14,734 nucleotides of DNA from JBBDXA01 sp040902585 (GCA_040902585.1 JBBDXA010000218.1:1-14734), one strand, 5' to 3'; shown: positions 1 to 7,523, counted from the stretch's first letter. Notes: generated by a model from the sequence alone, not told the origin. Translations and numbers: made by a program.

Positions 1-1743
1 AAACTCGACCCCGCTGATGCCGATGCCCTGACTATTTCGCAGCTCATCGGCGCGGGCGTGCTCGATGCGCCTGATGAGAAGACGAAAAGGAACGATGCCG
101 TCGCCGTCCTCGATCATCGCTACGAACTGCTGAGCAAGCTCGGCGAAGGCGGCATGGGCGTGGTGTACCTCGCTTACGATCGGCTGGGCGATTGCGACAT
201 GGCCGTCAAGATCGTACGCCCGCGCTTTCTTCAGGACCCGGCGGCGCGGCAGAGATTCATCGACGAAGCCAAGCAGATGAACCGCATCCCCAGCCACGCG
301 GCCGTGCTCATCGTCAAAGGCTTCGGCTCGGAGAAAAAACCGTACTACATCATGGAGTACATGCCGGGCGGCTCGCTGACCAAACTGATCCGCACCCTAG
401 GCCCGCTCCCGCTCGATAAGGCTCTGCCCCTGGCGCTGGCCATCGCCAAGGCGATTCAATACCTGCACGAAAACGTCGGCCTGATCCACCGCGATATCAA
501 ACCGGACAACGTCATGCTCGGCGGCGACGGCGGAGCCCGCCTGTGCGACTTCGGCCTGATCCGCGCGGTAGGCATCGGCGCGCACGGCCTGCGCGCCGGC
601 ACGCTCGCCTACATGCCGCCGGAGGTCGTGACGGATCTGACCAAGAACGTCGCCTTCGACTGGGATATCTACTCCTTCGGCGCGGTGCTGTATGAAATGC
701 TCTCCGGGCGCAGGCCTTACAACGAAGTGTTTCAGTCCAGTGCGAACCCGATCGAGCAAGTCAGGCAATTGAAGGATGAAATTCTCAAGCGTCCGCCGCG
801 CATGATCCAGGAGATGAATCGCACCGCCGACCCGGGCCTTGCGAAAATCGCGGTGGGCTGCATGGCGCGGGAAGGGCGGGAGCGGTACTTTAAGATGGCG
901 GATGTTGTGGCGGACCTTCAGCGTGTGGGCAAGGGGCTTGCGCCGCTGGGGCCGCTCCAGGGCCGCGACTCGGCCGCCGCCATGCACAGACGCACGCGCG
1001 TCGAGTGGGTGGTCTTTCTGCTGCTGGCCGCGGGCCTGGCCGGAGGCGTGTACTGGCAGGATCCGTTCGGCTGGTTCAAGGAATTGCCCGCGAGCGTCAC
1101 CCCGGAGAAGGACATCACCAAGGACACAACGAAAGACGCAACAAAAGACACAACGAAGGACACCGGCAAAGACGCGGGAAAAGCCCAGCAGGGCGGCCTG
1201 ACCAAGACCACCGCTATCACCGGCATCGCCGCTCTGGATGAAATGCCGCTCTATCCCGCCATCGGCGTGTCGATCAACACGCTTCAGGACCGCACCGCCT
1301 ACGTCGAAGGCGAGACCATCAGCTTCCAGGCCCAGGCCGACCAGGTCGGAAACCTGACGCTGCTGATGATCAGCCTCGATCATCCGCAAGAGTTGGTGTA
1401 CGTGCTGTTCCCCAACGGCAATCAGCCTGCCGCGGAGATGCAGCCGGGCGTACCGATGCTCGTCCCTTCGCCCGCCGCGGTGTTGCAGCTTCCGCTGAAG
1501 GTCCTGCCTCCGCACGGTCGGCTGCTGATCAGGGCGATCGTCACGCGCCGTCCCATTCGTTTCACGGATGGCGTTGATGAGCCGGATGAAGGCTACACGA
1601 CTCTGGACCGCGCGAAGATCAAAGTCCGGCTCCTTCGCGGCGACGGCCAGTTGCAGGCATCGATCAGCGCTTTAATGAAGGACACGGAGTGGGCGGTGAA
1701 AGACCTGGTGGTGACCACGACGGGCATCGACGGTCAGAAGTGA
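1..1743 (+). CDS. Membrane-anchored Ser/Thr protein kinase with DUF4384-like C-terminal domain (5' partial)
   Basis: Predicted Hanks-type Ser/Thr kinase. The frame is open to base 1 with no stop, so the start probably lies upstream; GTG at 58 is only the first usable in-window start. Numbering from that GTG: Gly-rich loop GEGGMG at 29-34, ATP lysine K51 in MAVKI, catalytic HRDIKPDN at 144-151, DFG at 164-166, MPPE at 186-189. All key residues are present, so it should be active. One hydrophobic segment (about 317-333) follows the kinase domain. Then comes a Lys/Asp/Thr repeat linker (about 351-375) and a C-terminal region from about 400 to 505 with the YxxGExxxF, LFPN and P-x-G-RLLIRAI pattern of DUF4384. 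Predicted topology is kinase in the cytoplasm and DUF4384 outside. The caspase-like lipoprotein gene starts 135 bp downstream on the same strand with no clear terminator between, so cotranscription is likely. Kinase call is firm; DUF4384 is good; the signal sensed is unknown. Confidence 0.93.
   Translation, partial: KLDPADADALTISQLIGAGVLDAPDEKTKRNDAVAVLDHRYELLSKLGEGGMGVVYLAYDRLGDCDMAVKIVRPRFLQDPAARQRFIDEAKQMNRIPSHAAVLIVKGFGSEKKPYYIMEYMPGGSLTKLIRTLGPLPLDKALPLALAIAKAIQYLHENVGLIHRDIKPDNVMLGGDGGARLCDFGLIRAVGIGAHGLRAGTLAYMPPEVVTDLTKNVAFDWDIYSFGAVLYEMLSGRRPYNEVFQSSANPIEQVRQLKDEILKRPPRMIQEMNRTADPGLAKIAVGCMAREGRERYFKMADVVADLQRVGKGLAPLGPLQGRDSAAAMHRRTRVEWVVFLLLAAGLAGGVYWQDPFGWFKELPASVTPEKDITKDTTKDATKDTTKDTGKDAGKAQQGGLTKTTAITGIAALDEMPLYPAIGVSINTLQDRTAYVEGETISFQAQADQVGNLTLLMISLDHPQELVYVLFPNGNQPAAEMQPGVPMLVPSPAAVLQLPLKVLPPHGRLLIRAIVTRRPIRFTDGVDEPDEGYTTLDRAKIKVRLLRGDGQLQASISALMKDTEWAVKDLVVTTTGIDGQK
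1108..1179 (+). repeat. Six tandem 12-bp units encoding a K-D-x-x linker
   Basis: Six degenerate 12-bp units, each beginning AAR-GAC, encode KDIT KDTT KDAT KDTT KDTG KDAG. They lie between the membrane segment and the DUF4384-like domain of the kinase. The product is a charged, probably extended spacer, and copy number could vary between strains. Confidence 0.8.
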
Positions 1744-1866
1744 ATCGGCGAAGCAGACTATTTCAGAAGGATGCAACGAAGTGCGAAATCCTTCGATAAC
1801 CGGGAACGGGTCATTGCGACCGGATCGTCAGCGGGCGGTCCGCGATGGCGTTTCGTTCCCTAACTG

Positions 1867-1874
1867 AAGAGGTG
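1867..1874 (+). promoter_or_regulatory. Shine-Dalgarno of the caspase lipoprotein gene
   Basis: AAGAGGTG ends 4 nt before ATG 1879. It supports this start, which gives a complete lipoprotein signal peptide. The next in-frame ATG at 1894 would still leave a short signal peptide but has no comparable site. Confidence 0.65.
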
Positions 1875-1878
1875 AAAC

Positions 1879-4584
1879 ATGCGATCAGACTCCATGCGAA
1901 TCAGCATCATGGCGGCACTGTCCCTTGCGCTTTGCGGGCTTGCAGGTTGCGGCGGCAGCCCCAACTACGTGAGCCGGCTGAACTACACGCCGACGACGAA
2001 CGCGCCCGCCTTCGGCGACGGCATGCCTGTTTCCGTGCGCGTGACCGACATGCGCCAGAAGAAGGGCGAGACGCGCGACGACGGCCGGGAGGTGATCGCG
2101 ATCGGCGACAAGGGCAAGGTCTTCCTTTCCGAATCGCCCGCTTCGATCCTCCAGCGTCACCTGGCTGAGGCCGTCGCCAGGGCCGGCTTCAAGGTCGAAC
2201 CCAACGCGGAGGTCGTGCTCGATGCCCGCCTGCGGGCGCTGGAGGTCGATGCCCAGGAGTTCACCCACTGGGGCCTGCCTTCCGAACGCGCCTCCACGCT
2301 CGATGCTTTTGGCGCGATCATCCCCGGCCCCGTGCGACCGACCAGCGCCAAGACGGTCGTCGATGTGGTGATCCGCAAGAATGATCAGCGCCTGGGCTAT
2401 GCCTACTACGTCGAACGAAGCGCCAGCAACAAGAGCCGCGATCAATCCGTGGTGGATCAGACCATCGGACAAAGCGTGTCGGCGGCGATCGATGAGATCG
2501 TCAAGGAAGCGGGGAAGGATATTTCCATTGCGGCGAAGCTGCCGGTGGGCGATCAGGAAATCCGAGAGAAGTCGGCCGCCCTCACCCAGCAGCTTTCAGA
2601 GATCAGCACGCTCCAGCAGGACATGCTCAAACAGCAGTCCACACTCGCCGCCGACCGCGCGGACCTGGAACTGGTACGCGCCTACGTGACGAGCGAGAAG
2701 CTTCAGATGGAAAAGGACAAAGTGGCGATCGCCGCGGCCCGCGCCCTGATCGAAAAGGGCAACAAGGACCTGCTGGCGCAGCAGAAAGATGTGCAGGAGA
2801 TGCAGGCATTTATTCGGGAGCAGGCCGAGGAACTGGCGAAGCTGGACAAGGCCATCGCCGACCGCGAGTCCGATGAGAGCAAGCAGCTCGCGGCCATGCG
2901 CAAGGAGATCGGCGCGAAGGATGCGGAAGTCACGCGCCTGGCGAATCTCGCAGCGGCGCGGACGGATGCCCAGGAGAAGCAGCTTGCCCTCCTGAAAGAG
3001 GAACTGACGGCGAAGCAGTCGGAACTGATCGCCGCCCGCGCCAAGGCGGACCAGACGCTTACGGATGAGGAAAAGAAACTCAATCAGATGCGCGATGAGG
3101 TGGCCAAGCAGAAGTCTGCACTGGAAGAGGTGCAGCGGAAGGTGGCTGCCGACCGCGCCGCCCTGGAAAAGGAGCAGGCATCCATCGAGCAGAAGCGGGC
3201 GGATGTGGCTCGCAAGGAGCGCGAGTATTCAATGGCGAACCAGAATCTGGACAACCGCGCGAAGGACCTGGCCCAGCGCGAGCAATCGACAAAGAGCCTG
3301 AACACGGATCTGAGTCAACAGCAGGTGGAGCTTTCCAAGCGGGAAGAAGCGCTCAAGCAGTGGGATCAGCAGCTCAAGCAGAAGTCCGAAGAAAAGCCGC
3401 CGGCCGCCCTGGTGGCGGACATGAAGCCGATGATCGCGATCGTCGATCCGCAGCCCAACAACAGCGAGACGAGCAATCCGCGGGTGACGGTCAAGGGCGT
3501 GGTGGTGGATGACCATGCGATCGTCCGCATGCGATTCACCGTCAACGGCAAGGAGGTTCTGCCTGCCGCCGAGTTCGTCCTGGCGGACGGCAGCAAAGGC
3601 ATCCGTCCTGTGCGGCAGACCGCGCCGCCCGCGACGCCCAAAGGCCCGAAGCTGGTCAGTTCCGACACGCACGTCTTTGAGAAGTACGAGTTTCTCGCTT
3701 CGCTTGAGCCGGGCGAGAACAAGGTTGTCATCGAAGCGTGGGACGATGAAGACAAGTCGGCCCGCGAAGAGCTGACGATCAACTACAAGAAGACCGCCGG
3801 CCGGGTGTTCGTCGTCGCCATCGGCATCAACACCTACCAGCACGTGCCCAAGCTCAAGTACGCCAGGGCCGACGCGGAAGCCATCGCCGCGGTCCTCAAG
3901 AGCGGGCTCGACATCGCCCAGGACAACATCGAACTCATCGTCGATGACGCCGCCTCGCTCCAGACCATCAAACACACCCTGGGCGTGCGCCTCAAGGCGA
4001 TCACCGCCAAGGATGACATGGTGGTGATCTACTACTCAGGCCACGGCGCGCCGGAGGAAGATCCGCAGTCGCCCGATCTGGACGGCGTGGAAAAATACCT
4101 GCTTCCTGTCGATGCGAATATGGCCAGCTTCTACTCCACCGCGCTGCCGATGAAGGATGTGACGGAAATCTTCCGCCGGCTGCCCTGCGAGCGCATCGTG
4201 TTCCTCGCGGACACCTGCTACAGCGGCGCGGCAGGGGGCATCGACGGCGGGCGCACACTCGCGGCGCCCGGCAAGGAGTTTCGCGCCATTCGCCCCGAGC
4301 GCGTCATCAGCAGGCTCGGCGGCAAGGGCCGCATCATCATGACCGCCTCCAAGGGCAGTGAGATCAGCCAGGAAAAGGACGCGCTCAGTCACGGCGTGTT
4401 CACGTATTACGTCGTCGAAGGCCTCAAGGGCAAGGCCGACAAGAACCGCGACGGCATGATCACCGTGACCGAACTCTACGGCTACGTCAGCGTCGAAGTC
4501 GCCAAGGCCACGGGCAACAACCAGAATCCGATGCTGAATAAGGATGAGGCAGTTGGCGAGATCGTGCTGGGCGTGGTGAAATGA
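1879..4584 (+). CDS. Caspase-family (peptidase C14) lipoprotein with YajG-like N-terminus and long coiled coil
   Basis: 901 aa. Residues 1-24 form a signal peptide ending in lipobox LAGC (Cys24), so it is predicted to be an exported lipoprotein. Residues about 25-215 resemble YajG-type lipoprotein domains (VxVxDxR start, then a GFxVxxxAxxxLDARLxxL segment). Residues about 230-505 are a Gln/Lys/Glu-rich coiled coil. Residues about 517-638 look like an Ig-like beta domain. The caspase p20-like domain starts near 643 (VFVVAIGINTY), with catalytic His722 in YYSGHG and Cys780 in DTCYSG, so a Cys protease is expected. Near the C-terminus DKNRDGMITVTE (854-865) matches an EF-hand loop. The gene follows the kinase by 135 bp and ends before a strong terminator. 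Bacterial C14 domains are often fused to DUF4384; here DUF4384 is on the neighbouring kinase. C14 identity is firm, the YajG and Ig-like assignments are moderate, and the substrate is unknown. Confidence 0.92.
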   Translation: MRSDSMRISIMAALSLALCGLAGCGGSPNYVSRLNYTPTTNAPAFGDGMPVSVRVTDMRQKKGETRDDGREVIAIGDKGKVFLSESPASILQRHLAEAVARAGFKVEPNAEVVLDARLRALEVDAQEFTHWGLPSERASTLDAFGAIIPGPVRPTSAKTVVDVVIRKNDQRLGYAYYVERSASNKSRDQSVVDQTIGQSVSAAIDEIVKEAGKDISIAAKLPVGDQEIREKSAALTQQLSEISTLQQDMLKQQSTLAADRADLELVRAYVTSEKLQMEKDKVAIAAARALIEKGNKDLLAQQKDVQEMQAFIREQAEELAKLDKAIADRESDESKQLAAMRKEIGAKDAEVTRLANLAAARTDAQEKQLALLKEELTAKQSELIAARAKADQTLTDEEKKLNQMRDEVAKQKSALEEVQRKVAADRAALEKEQASIEQKRADVARKEREYSMANQNLDNRAKDLAQREQSTKSLNTDLSQQQVELSKREEALKQWDQQLKQKSEEKPPAALVADMKPMIAIVDPQPNNSETSNPRVTVKGVVVDDHAIVRMRFTVNGKEVLPAAEFVLADGSKGIRPVRQTAPPATPKGPKLVSSDTHVFEKYEFLASLEPGENKVVIEAWDDEDKSAREELTINYKKTAGRVFVVAIGINTYQHVPKLKYARADAEAIAAVLKSGLDIAQDNIELIVDDAASLQTIKHTLGVRLKAITAKDDMVVIYYSGHGAPEEDPQSPDLDGVEKYLLPVDANMASFYSTALPMKDVTEIFRRLPCERIVFLADTCYSGAAGGIDGGRTLAAPGKEFRAIRPERVISRLGGKGRIIMTASKGSEISQEKDALSHGVFTYYVVEGLKGKADKNRDGMITVTELYGYVSVEVAKATGNNQNPMLNKDEAVGEIVLGVVK

Positions 4585-4646
4585 CCCGCGAAAGACGGGT
4601 GCCATCAAGCGTGGAATCCCCCTGAACCACAACTGAATAACCCTTG

Positions 4647-4677
4647 AAATGCCGGCTGATCGCAGCCGGCATTTTTT
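4647..4677 (+). terminator. Rho-independent terminator after the caspase gene
   Basis: A perfect 11-bp stem (4647-4657 with 4664-4674), a 6-nt loop GATCGC, and a run of six T at 4672-4677. It ends the kinase/caspase unit. It also shows that the open frame from ATG 4649 is not the start of the next gene, because that ATG lies inside the hairpin. Confidence 0.92.
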
Positions 4678-4760
4678 CTATTCCATTTCGATAACGTTTC
4701 ATATTCGCGAGATTCCAACCTTCGCATGCAACAGGAGCGGCCCGGCGGGGATAACCCATG

Positions 4761-4780
4761 TGAATTCAACGTCGAATTCA
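4761..4780. promoter_or_regulatory. Near-palindromic candidate operator upstream of the hendecad gene
   Basis: TGAATTCAACGTCGAATTCA is an 18/20 palindrome around ACGT. It can also be read as a direct repeat of GAATTCAA with a 12-bp period. It lies 48 bp before ATG 4829, inside the only region that can carry this gene's promoter, since the preceding gene is terminated at 4677. No clear -35/-10 pair was recognised nearby. Confidence 0.35.
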
Positions 4781-4815
4781 AACCAACGCCCGCAGCACCA
4801 CACACCACCTTTTTC

Positions 4816-4821
4816 AAGGAG
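4816..4821 (+). promoter_or_regulatory. Shine-Dalgarno that fixes the start of the hendecad protein
   Basis: AAGGAG, 7 nt before ATG 4829. It selects this ATG over the in-frame ATG at 4649, which lies within the preceding terminator. Confidence 0.85.
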
Positions 4822-4828
4822 CATCAAC

Positions 4829-5545
4829 ATGGGCTTTTTCTCAGACGTCGTGAACACGGTCAGCAACGCAGTGGACAAGGCACAGGAAGTCGTCGAGGAA
4901 GTCGTCGACACCGCACAGGACGTCGTGAACGACGTCGTCAACGGAGCACAGGACGCGGCAGCGGCCGGCGCTGACGCCGCGGATCAGGCAGCCGAAGCCG
5001 CGGCCCGCGAGGCCGCCAAGCTGGCACGCCAGGCCAAGCAAGCGTTCGACGGCGCGGTTGACTTTCTCGGTGACCGTGCGGAAGACGCCTTGGAACTCAT
5101 CAAGGACGGAGCGGAGTCGGCGAAGGACGGAGCGGAGTATGTGTTCGATCGTCTCTGGCGTCACTCGCCGGAAGAGAACTTCAACCTGCTCGCCGGTGCG
5201 GCTCAGGACGCGTATGACGCCGTCGCCGACGCCGCGAAGGAAGGCTACGAACATGCCAAGGACGCCGCCGAGTACGTCGGCGGGAAGGTCACCGACGCGG
5301 CCGAGTTCGTCTATGAAAAAGGCAAGGGCGCGGCTGAGTACGTCAGCGACAAGGTGACCGACGCCGCCAGGTACGCTTACCAGACAGGCAAGGACGCGGC
5401 TGAGTACGTCGTCGATAAGACGAAGGAAACCGCCAAGGACTCAGCCAAGAAGACCAAGGAAGCGGCCGAGTATGTCTGGAACAACTCGCCTGCGGAAATC
5501 ATCGAAGACATCCGCCGCGCACAGGAACGAGTCCTCGTGAGCTGA
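4829..5545 (+). CDS. Ala-rich hendecad-repeat protein, LEA group 3-like / amphipathic helical
   Basis: 238 aa, starting MGFFSDVV after a good Shine-Dalgarno. No signal peptide or membrane segment, so it is predicted to be cytoplasmic. The protein is rich in Ala, Asp, Lys, Glu and Val. Two blocks show exact 11-residue periodicity. The first has AQ at 18, 29 and 40 (DKAQEVVEEVV-type units). The second has [K/T]-x-A-A-[E/R]-[Y/F]-[V/A] units starting at 144, 155, 166, 177, 188 and 210, with a degenerate unit at 199; a lone copy starts at 99. A segment at 108-120 (RLWRHSPEENFNL) interrupts the pattern. Eleven-residue amphipathic repeats are the hallmark of group 3 LEA proteins and also of membrane- or lipid-droplet-binding helices. 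A desiccation/stress or surface-coating role is inferred, not shown. The gene is monocistronic, flanked by terminators on both sides. Confidence 0.85.
   Translation: MGFFSDVVNTVSNAVDKAQEVVEEVVDTAQDVVNDVVNGAQDAAAAGADAADQAAEAAAREAAKLARQAKQAFDGAVDFLGDRAEDALELIKDGAESAKDGAEYVFDRLWRHSPEENFNLLAGAAQDAYDAVADAAKEGYEHAKDAAEYVGGKVTDAAEFVYEKGKGAAEYVSDKVTDAARYAYQTGKDAAEYVVDKTKETAKDSAKKTKEAAEYVWNNSPAEIIEDIRRAQERVLVS
5258..5488 (+). repeat. 33-bp period repeats encoding seven 11-residue units
   Basis: Residues 144-220 are encoded in seven consecutive 33-bp units. Conserved elements are AA-E-Y/F-V, with GAGTACGTC-like codons recurring. The sixth unit (KETAKDS...) is diverged. DNA identity is moderate, consistent with an old expansion kept by selection on the protein. 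Confidence 0.75.
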
Positions 5546-5568
5546 GCATCAACTTCAACCACTCCTAA

Positions 5569-5610
5569 ACAACGGACCGGCTTCTGATGAGGCCGGTCCG
5601 TTGTCCTTTT
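5569..5610 (+). terminator. Rho-independent terminator after the hendecad gene
   Basis: A perfect 13-bp stem (5569-5581 with 5592-5604), 10-nt loop, followed by TCCTTTT. The T tract is interrupted by CC but the stem is strong and starts 23 bp after the stop codon. Confidence 0.8.
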
Positions 5611-5631
5611 CCGGGCCGCGTGCGAAATGGC

Positions 5632-5710
5632 TGGAGCACCATCCCGGCAGGGTGGTGCTTGCCCGCGTTTTCTCAACGCACTCGCACCGCCCTGCCGGGA
5701 CGGTGCTCCA
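5632..5710. repeat. Imperfect inverted repeat, 27-bp arms
   Basis: Arms 5632-5658 and 5684-5710 are reverse complements at 25 of 27 positions, separated by 25 bp that includes CGCGTTTTC. The arms begin TGGAGCACC and end GGTGCTCCA. The arrangement resembles a REP/MITE-like mobile hairpin. The rest of the 338-bp gap 5546-5883 holds only the two terminators and no convincing gene. A 13-bp part of the right arm (5695-5707) recurs at 7635-7647. Confidence 0.7.
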
Positions 5711-5826
5711 TCGCATCACTTCTCACACACGTTCTAGCGCGTGCTGATGATGTTCCCTGCGGAATGGAACTCGCGCACGACGCGCACGACGTGGCTGGCG
5801 GGGCACACGCAAGGCGTCAGTCAATG

Positions 5827-5858
5827 AAAAACCCCGCGCCACTCAGGGCGCGGGGTTT
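5827..5858 (-). terminator. Rho-independent terminator of the PEP-CTERM gene
   Basis: A perfect 12-bp stem (AAACCCCGCGCC at 5829-5840 with 5847-5858) and a 6-nt loop. Read on the minus strand it ends in a T run (5827-5831). It lies 26 bp beyond the stop codon of the minus-strand gene at 5884. Confidence 0.9.
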
Positions 5859-5883
5859 GGATTGAATGGAGGACGATTCGGGA

Positions 5884-7344
5884 TCAGGCCACGCGGGCGC
5901 GGCGACGCGCCAATGCGGCCAGGCCGAGGATGCCCAGTGTGGCGGTCATCGGCTCGGGCACGGGCGGCGGCTGGCCGACGAAATTGAAGGTGATGATTTC
6001 GTGGATGGCGTTGCGGCCGCCGGTACCGGCGGTGAAGCCGACGAACGCCATATCCGTGCCCAGCAGCGCCAGCAGGTCCACCGTGCCGGTGAGCGTGGGG
6101 GCAGCGGGCTTGATCATGCTGTCGCTGAAGTAGACCTCGAGTGAATCGGTCAGGCCGTCGTAATCGACCCAGACGAAATACTCAGGGCCCAGCAGGAAGC
6201 CTGGCATTCCAACGCTGAGGTTGATCGTCTCCGTCTCCACATTGCCTTTGGTGCGGATGAGCAATTGGCCGGGGTCTGAAGCATTGATTTCGATGGCCAG
6301 GAACTGCGGGCCTCGGTCCAGGCCTCGGTTGCCGCCCGCGCCGCCCAGGTTCCCGGGGCCGCCGGTCTGCAAGGCGAACACGATGCCGTCAGCGGGATTG
6401 GCGGTGCCCGAGGGCAACTGGAATGAGAAATCCGCGTTGAACGAATTTTCCTCGCCCAGTTGGATCGCCGGCTTGATCCACGCGCTGCCGGCCTGATTAT
6501 TCACAGCTTCCGTCAGGCGAATGCGATTGCCGACCTGCGCCGCGTTGCCGTTGAGCTGGAAGAAAGAGGTATCCGAGAAATCGGCAAAGTGAACTTCCGT
6601 CGGCGGGCCGGGCGGGGCGGCGGGAGAGACATCGCTGTTAAAGCCCCAGCTCTTCACATCGTGATTGGCGGACTCGCCGCCGGTGCCTGCGGTGAAGCCG
6701 ACGTATAGATTCTGCACGCCTGCGAACTGCGTGTTCAGATCAACCGTGCCCGATGCGGTGGCGAAGCCCGGCTTGACGTTGACGTTGTTGCGGAAGACGG
6801 ACATGGTCTGGGAAGCGCCGTGATAATCAACCCAGACGAATTGATCGCCCTGGTTGTCGATCACCGGTGCAGAGGTGAGTCCCACCACGCCGCCGGTGCT
6901 GGAGCGGATGCCGATCTGTGAACCGGAGAAGGTGATGAACTCCACCGCCACGAACGGCGCCAGACCGGTGCCGGCTTGCAAGCCCCGGTTGCCGCCGGTG
7001 CCGCCGACTTCGTTCGCCCCGCCGTTGCCGTTGTGAATGACGAAGGTATAGCCATCGGCGCCCGCACCGCTGGTGGTGGAGTTGAGGACGAAGTTGGTCG
7101 AGAAGGAATAGTCCGGCTGGGCGAAGTTCACCGTGCCGGTGAGAAACGCCGAGCCTGCCTGATTGTCCGCATCAGGCGTGAGGCGAATGCTGTTACCGCT
7201 TTGTGCCGCACTGCCGTTGAGCGTGAAGGCGCTCAAATCGGAAAAGTCGTTGAAGGTGAATGTTGTCGCCTGAGCTGTGGTGAAGCTCATGAGCGCGGCC
7301 AGCGCGGCTGCGATGGCGGATCGGAGGCAAACGAATCGATTCAT
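5884..7344 (-). CDS. Exported PEP-CTERM protein with two tandem L-type-lectin-like domains
   Basis: 486 aa. The signal peptide is residues 1-26 (hydrophobic run, AQA|TT cleavage). Two related beta-rich domains cover about 28-240 and 249-455. Each has an FSD..FxLNGxAAQxGNxIRLT..xNQAGSA start, a DGxxFxxxxG segment, GGxGGNRGL, a VxVDY strand and a VGFTAGTGG near the end. This pattern resembles L-type (legume-like) lectin folds. The C-terminus has VPEP at 462-465, a short hydrophobic stretch and an RRR cluster: a PEP-CTERM sorting signal, which in other bacteria is recognised by an exosortase. GAGAGGG (7352-7358) lies 7 nt before the ATG. Predicted surface or matrix protein; carbohydrate binding is inferred from the fold only. 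A good terminator follows at 5827-5858. Confidence 0.88.
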   Translation of the reverse strand: MNRFVCLRSAIAAALAALMSFTTAQATTFTFNDFSDLSAFTLNGSAAQSGNSIRLTPDADNQAGSAFLTGTVNFAQPDYSFSTNFVLNSTTSGAGADGYTFVIHNGNGGANEVGGTGGNRGLQAGTGLAPFVAVEFITFSGSQIGIRSSTGGVVGLTSAPVIDNQGDQFVWVDYHGASQTMSVFRNNVNVKPGFATASGTVDLNTQFAGVQNLYVGFTAGTGGESANHDVKSWGFNSDVSPAAPPGPPTEVHFADFSDTSFFQLNGNAAQVGNRIRLTEAVNNQAGSAWIKPAIQLGEENSFNADFSFQLPSGTANPADGIVFALQTGGPGNLGGAGGNRGLDRGPQFLAIEINASDPGQLLIRTKGNVETETINLSVGMPGFLLGPEYFVWVDYDGLTDSLEVYFSDSMIKPAAPTLTGTVDLLALLGTDMAFVGFTAGTGGRNAIHEIITFNFVGQPPPVPEPMTATLGILGLAALARRRARVA

Positions 7345-7523
7345 GACAGGGCCCTCTCATCCAGGTAGGAATAGGGTGTTGCAGGACGAACGACATCGTT
7401 CATCAGAGTCTTGAAGTCTACGGGAAAGCCTTCATCGATCCAAGCAAAAAACGCCACAATATCGGGCCGGTGAATTTCTGCTTCCCTCCGTGCGCTGAAC
7501 AACGAAAAGGGGAATCCAGAGAA

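Noticed and set aside
397..1515. 372-aa open frame on the minus strand within the kinase gene
   Set aside because: Antisense frame caused by GC-rich third positions. The plus strand carries an unmistakable kinase.
1766..1794. Inverted repeat GAAGGAT/ATCCTTC between kinase and caspase genes
   Set aside because: Only a 7-bp stem with a 15-nt loop and no T run; too weak to call a terminator or attenuator.
3229..4632. Minus-strand open frames (3229-3975, 4036-4632) under the caspase gene
   Set aside because: No recognisable motifs, Asp/Arg/Gly/His-rich shadow composition, and the coding plus strand has catalytic motifs in the same bases.
4649..4828. N-terminal extension of the hendecad protein to ATG 4649
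   Set aside because: The ATG lies inside a strong terminator hairpin and has no ribosome binding site. AAGGAG correctly spaced before ATG 4829 fixes the start.
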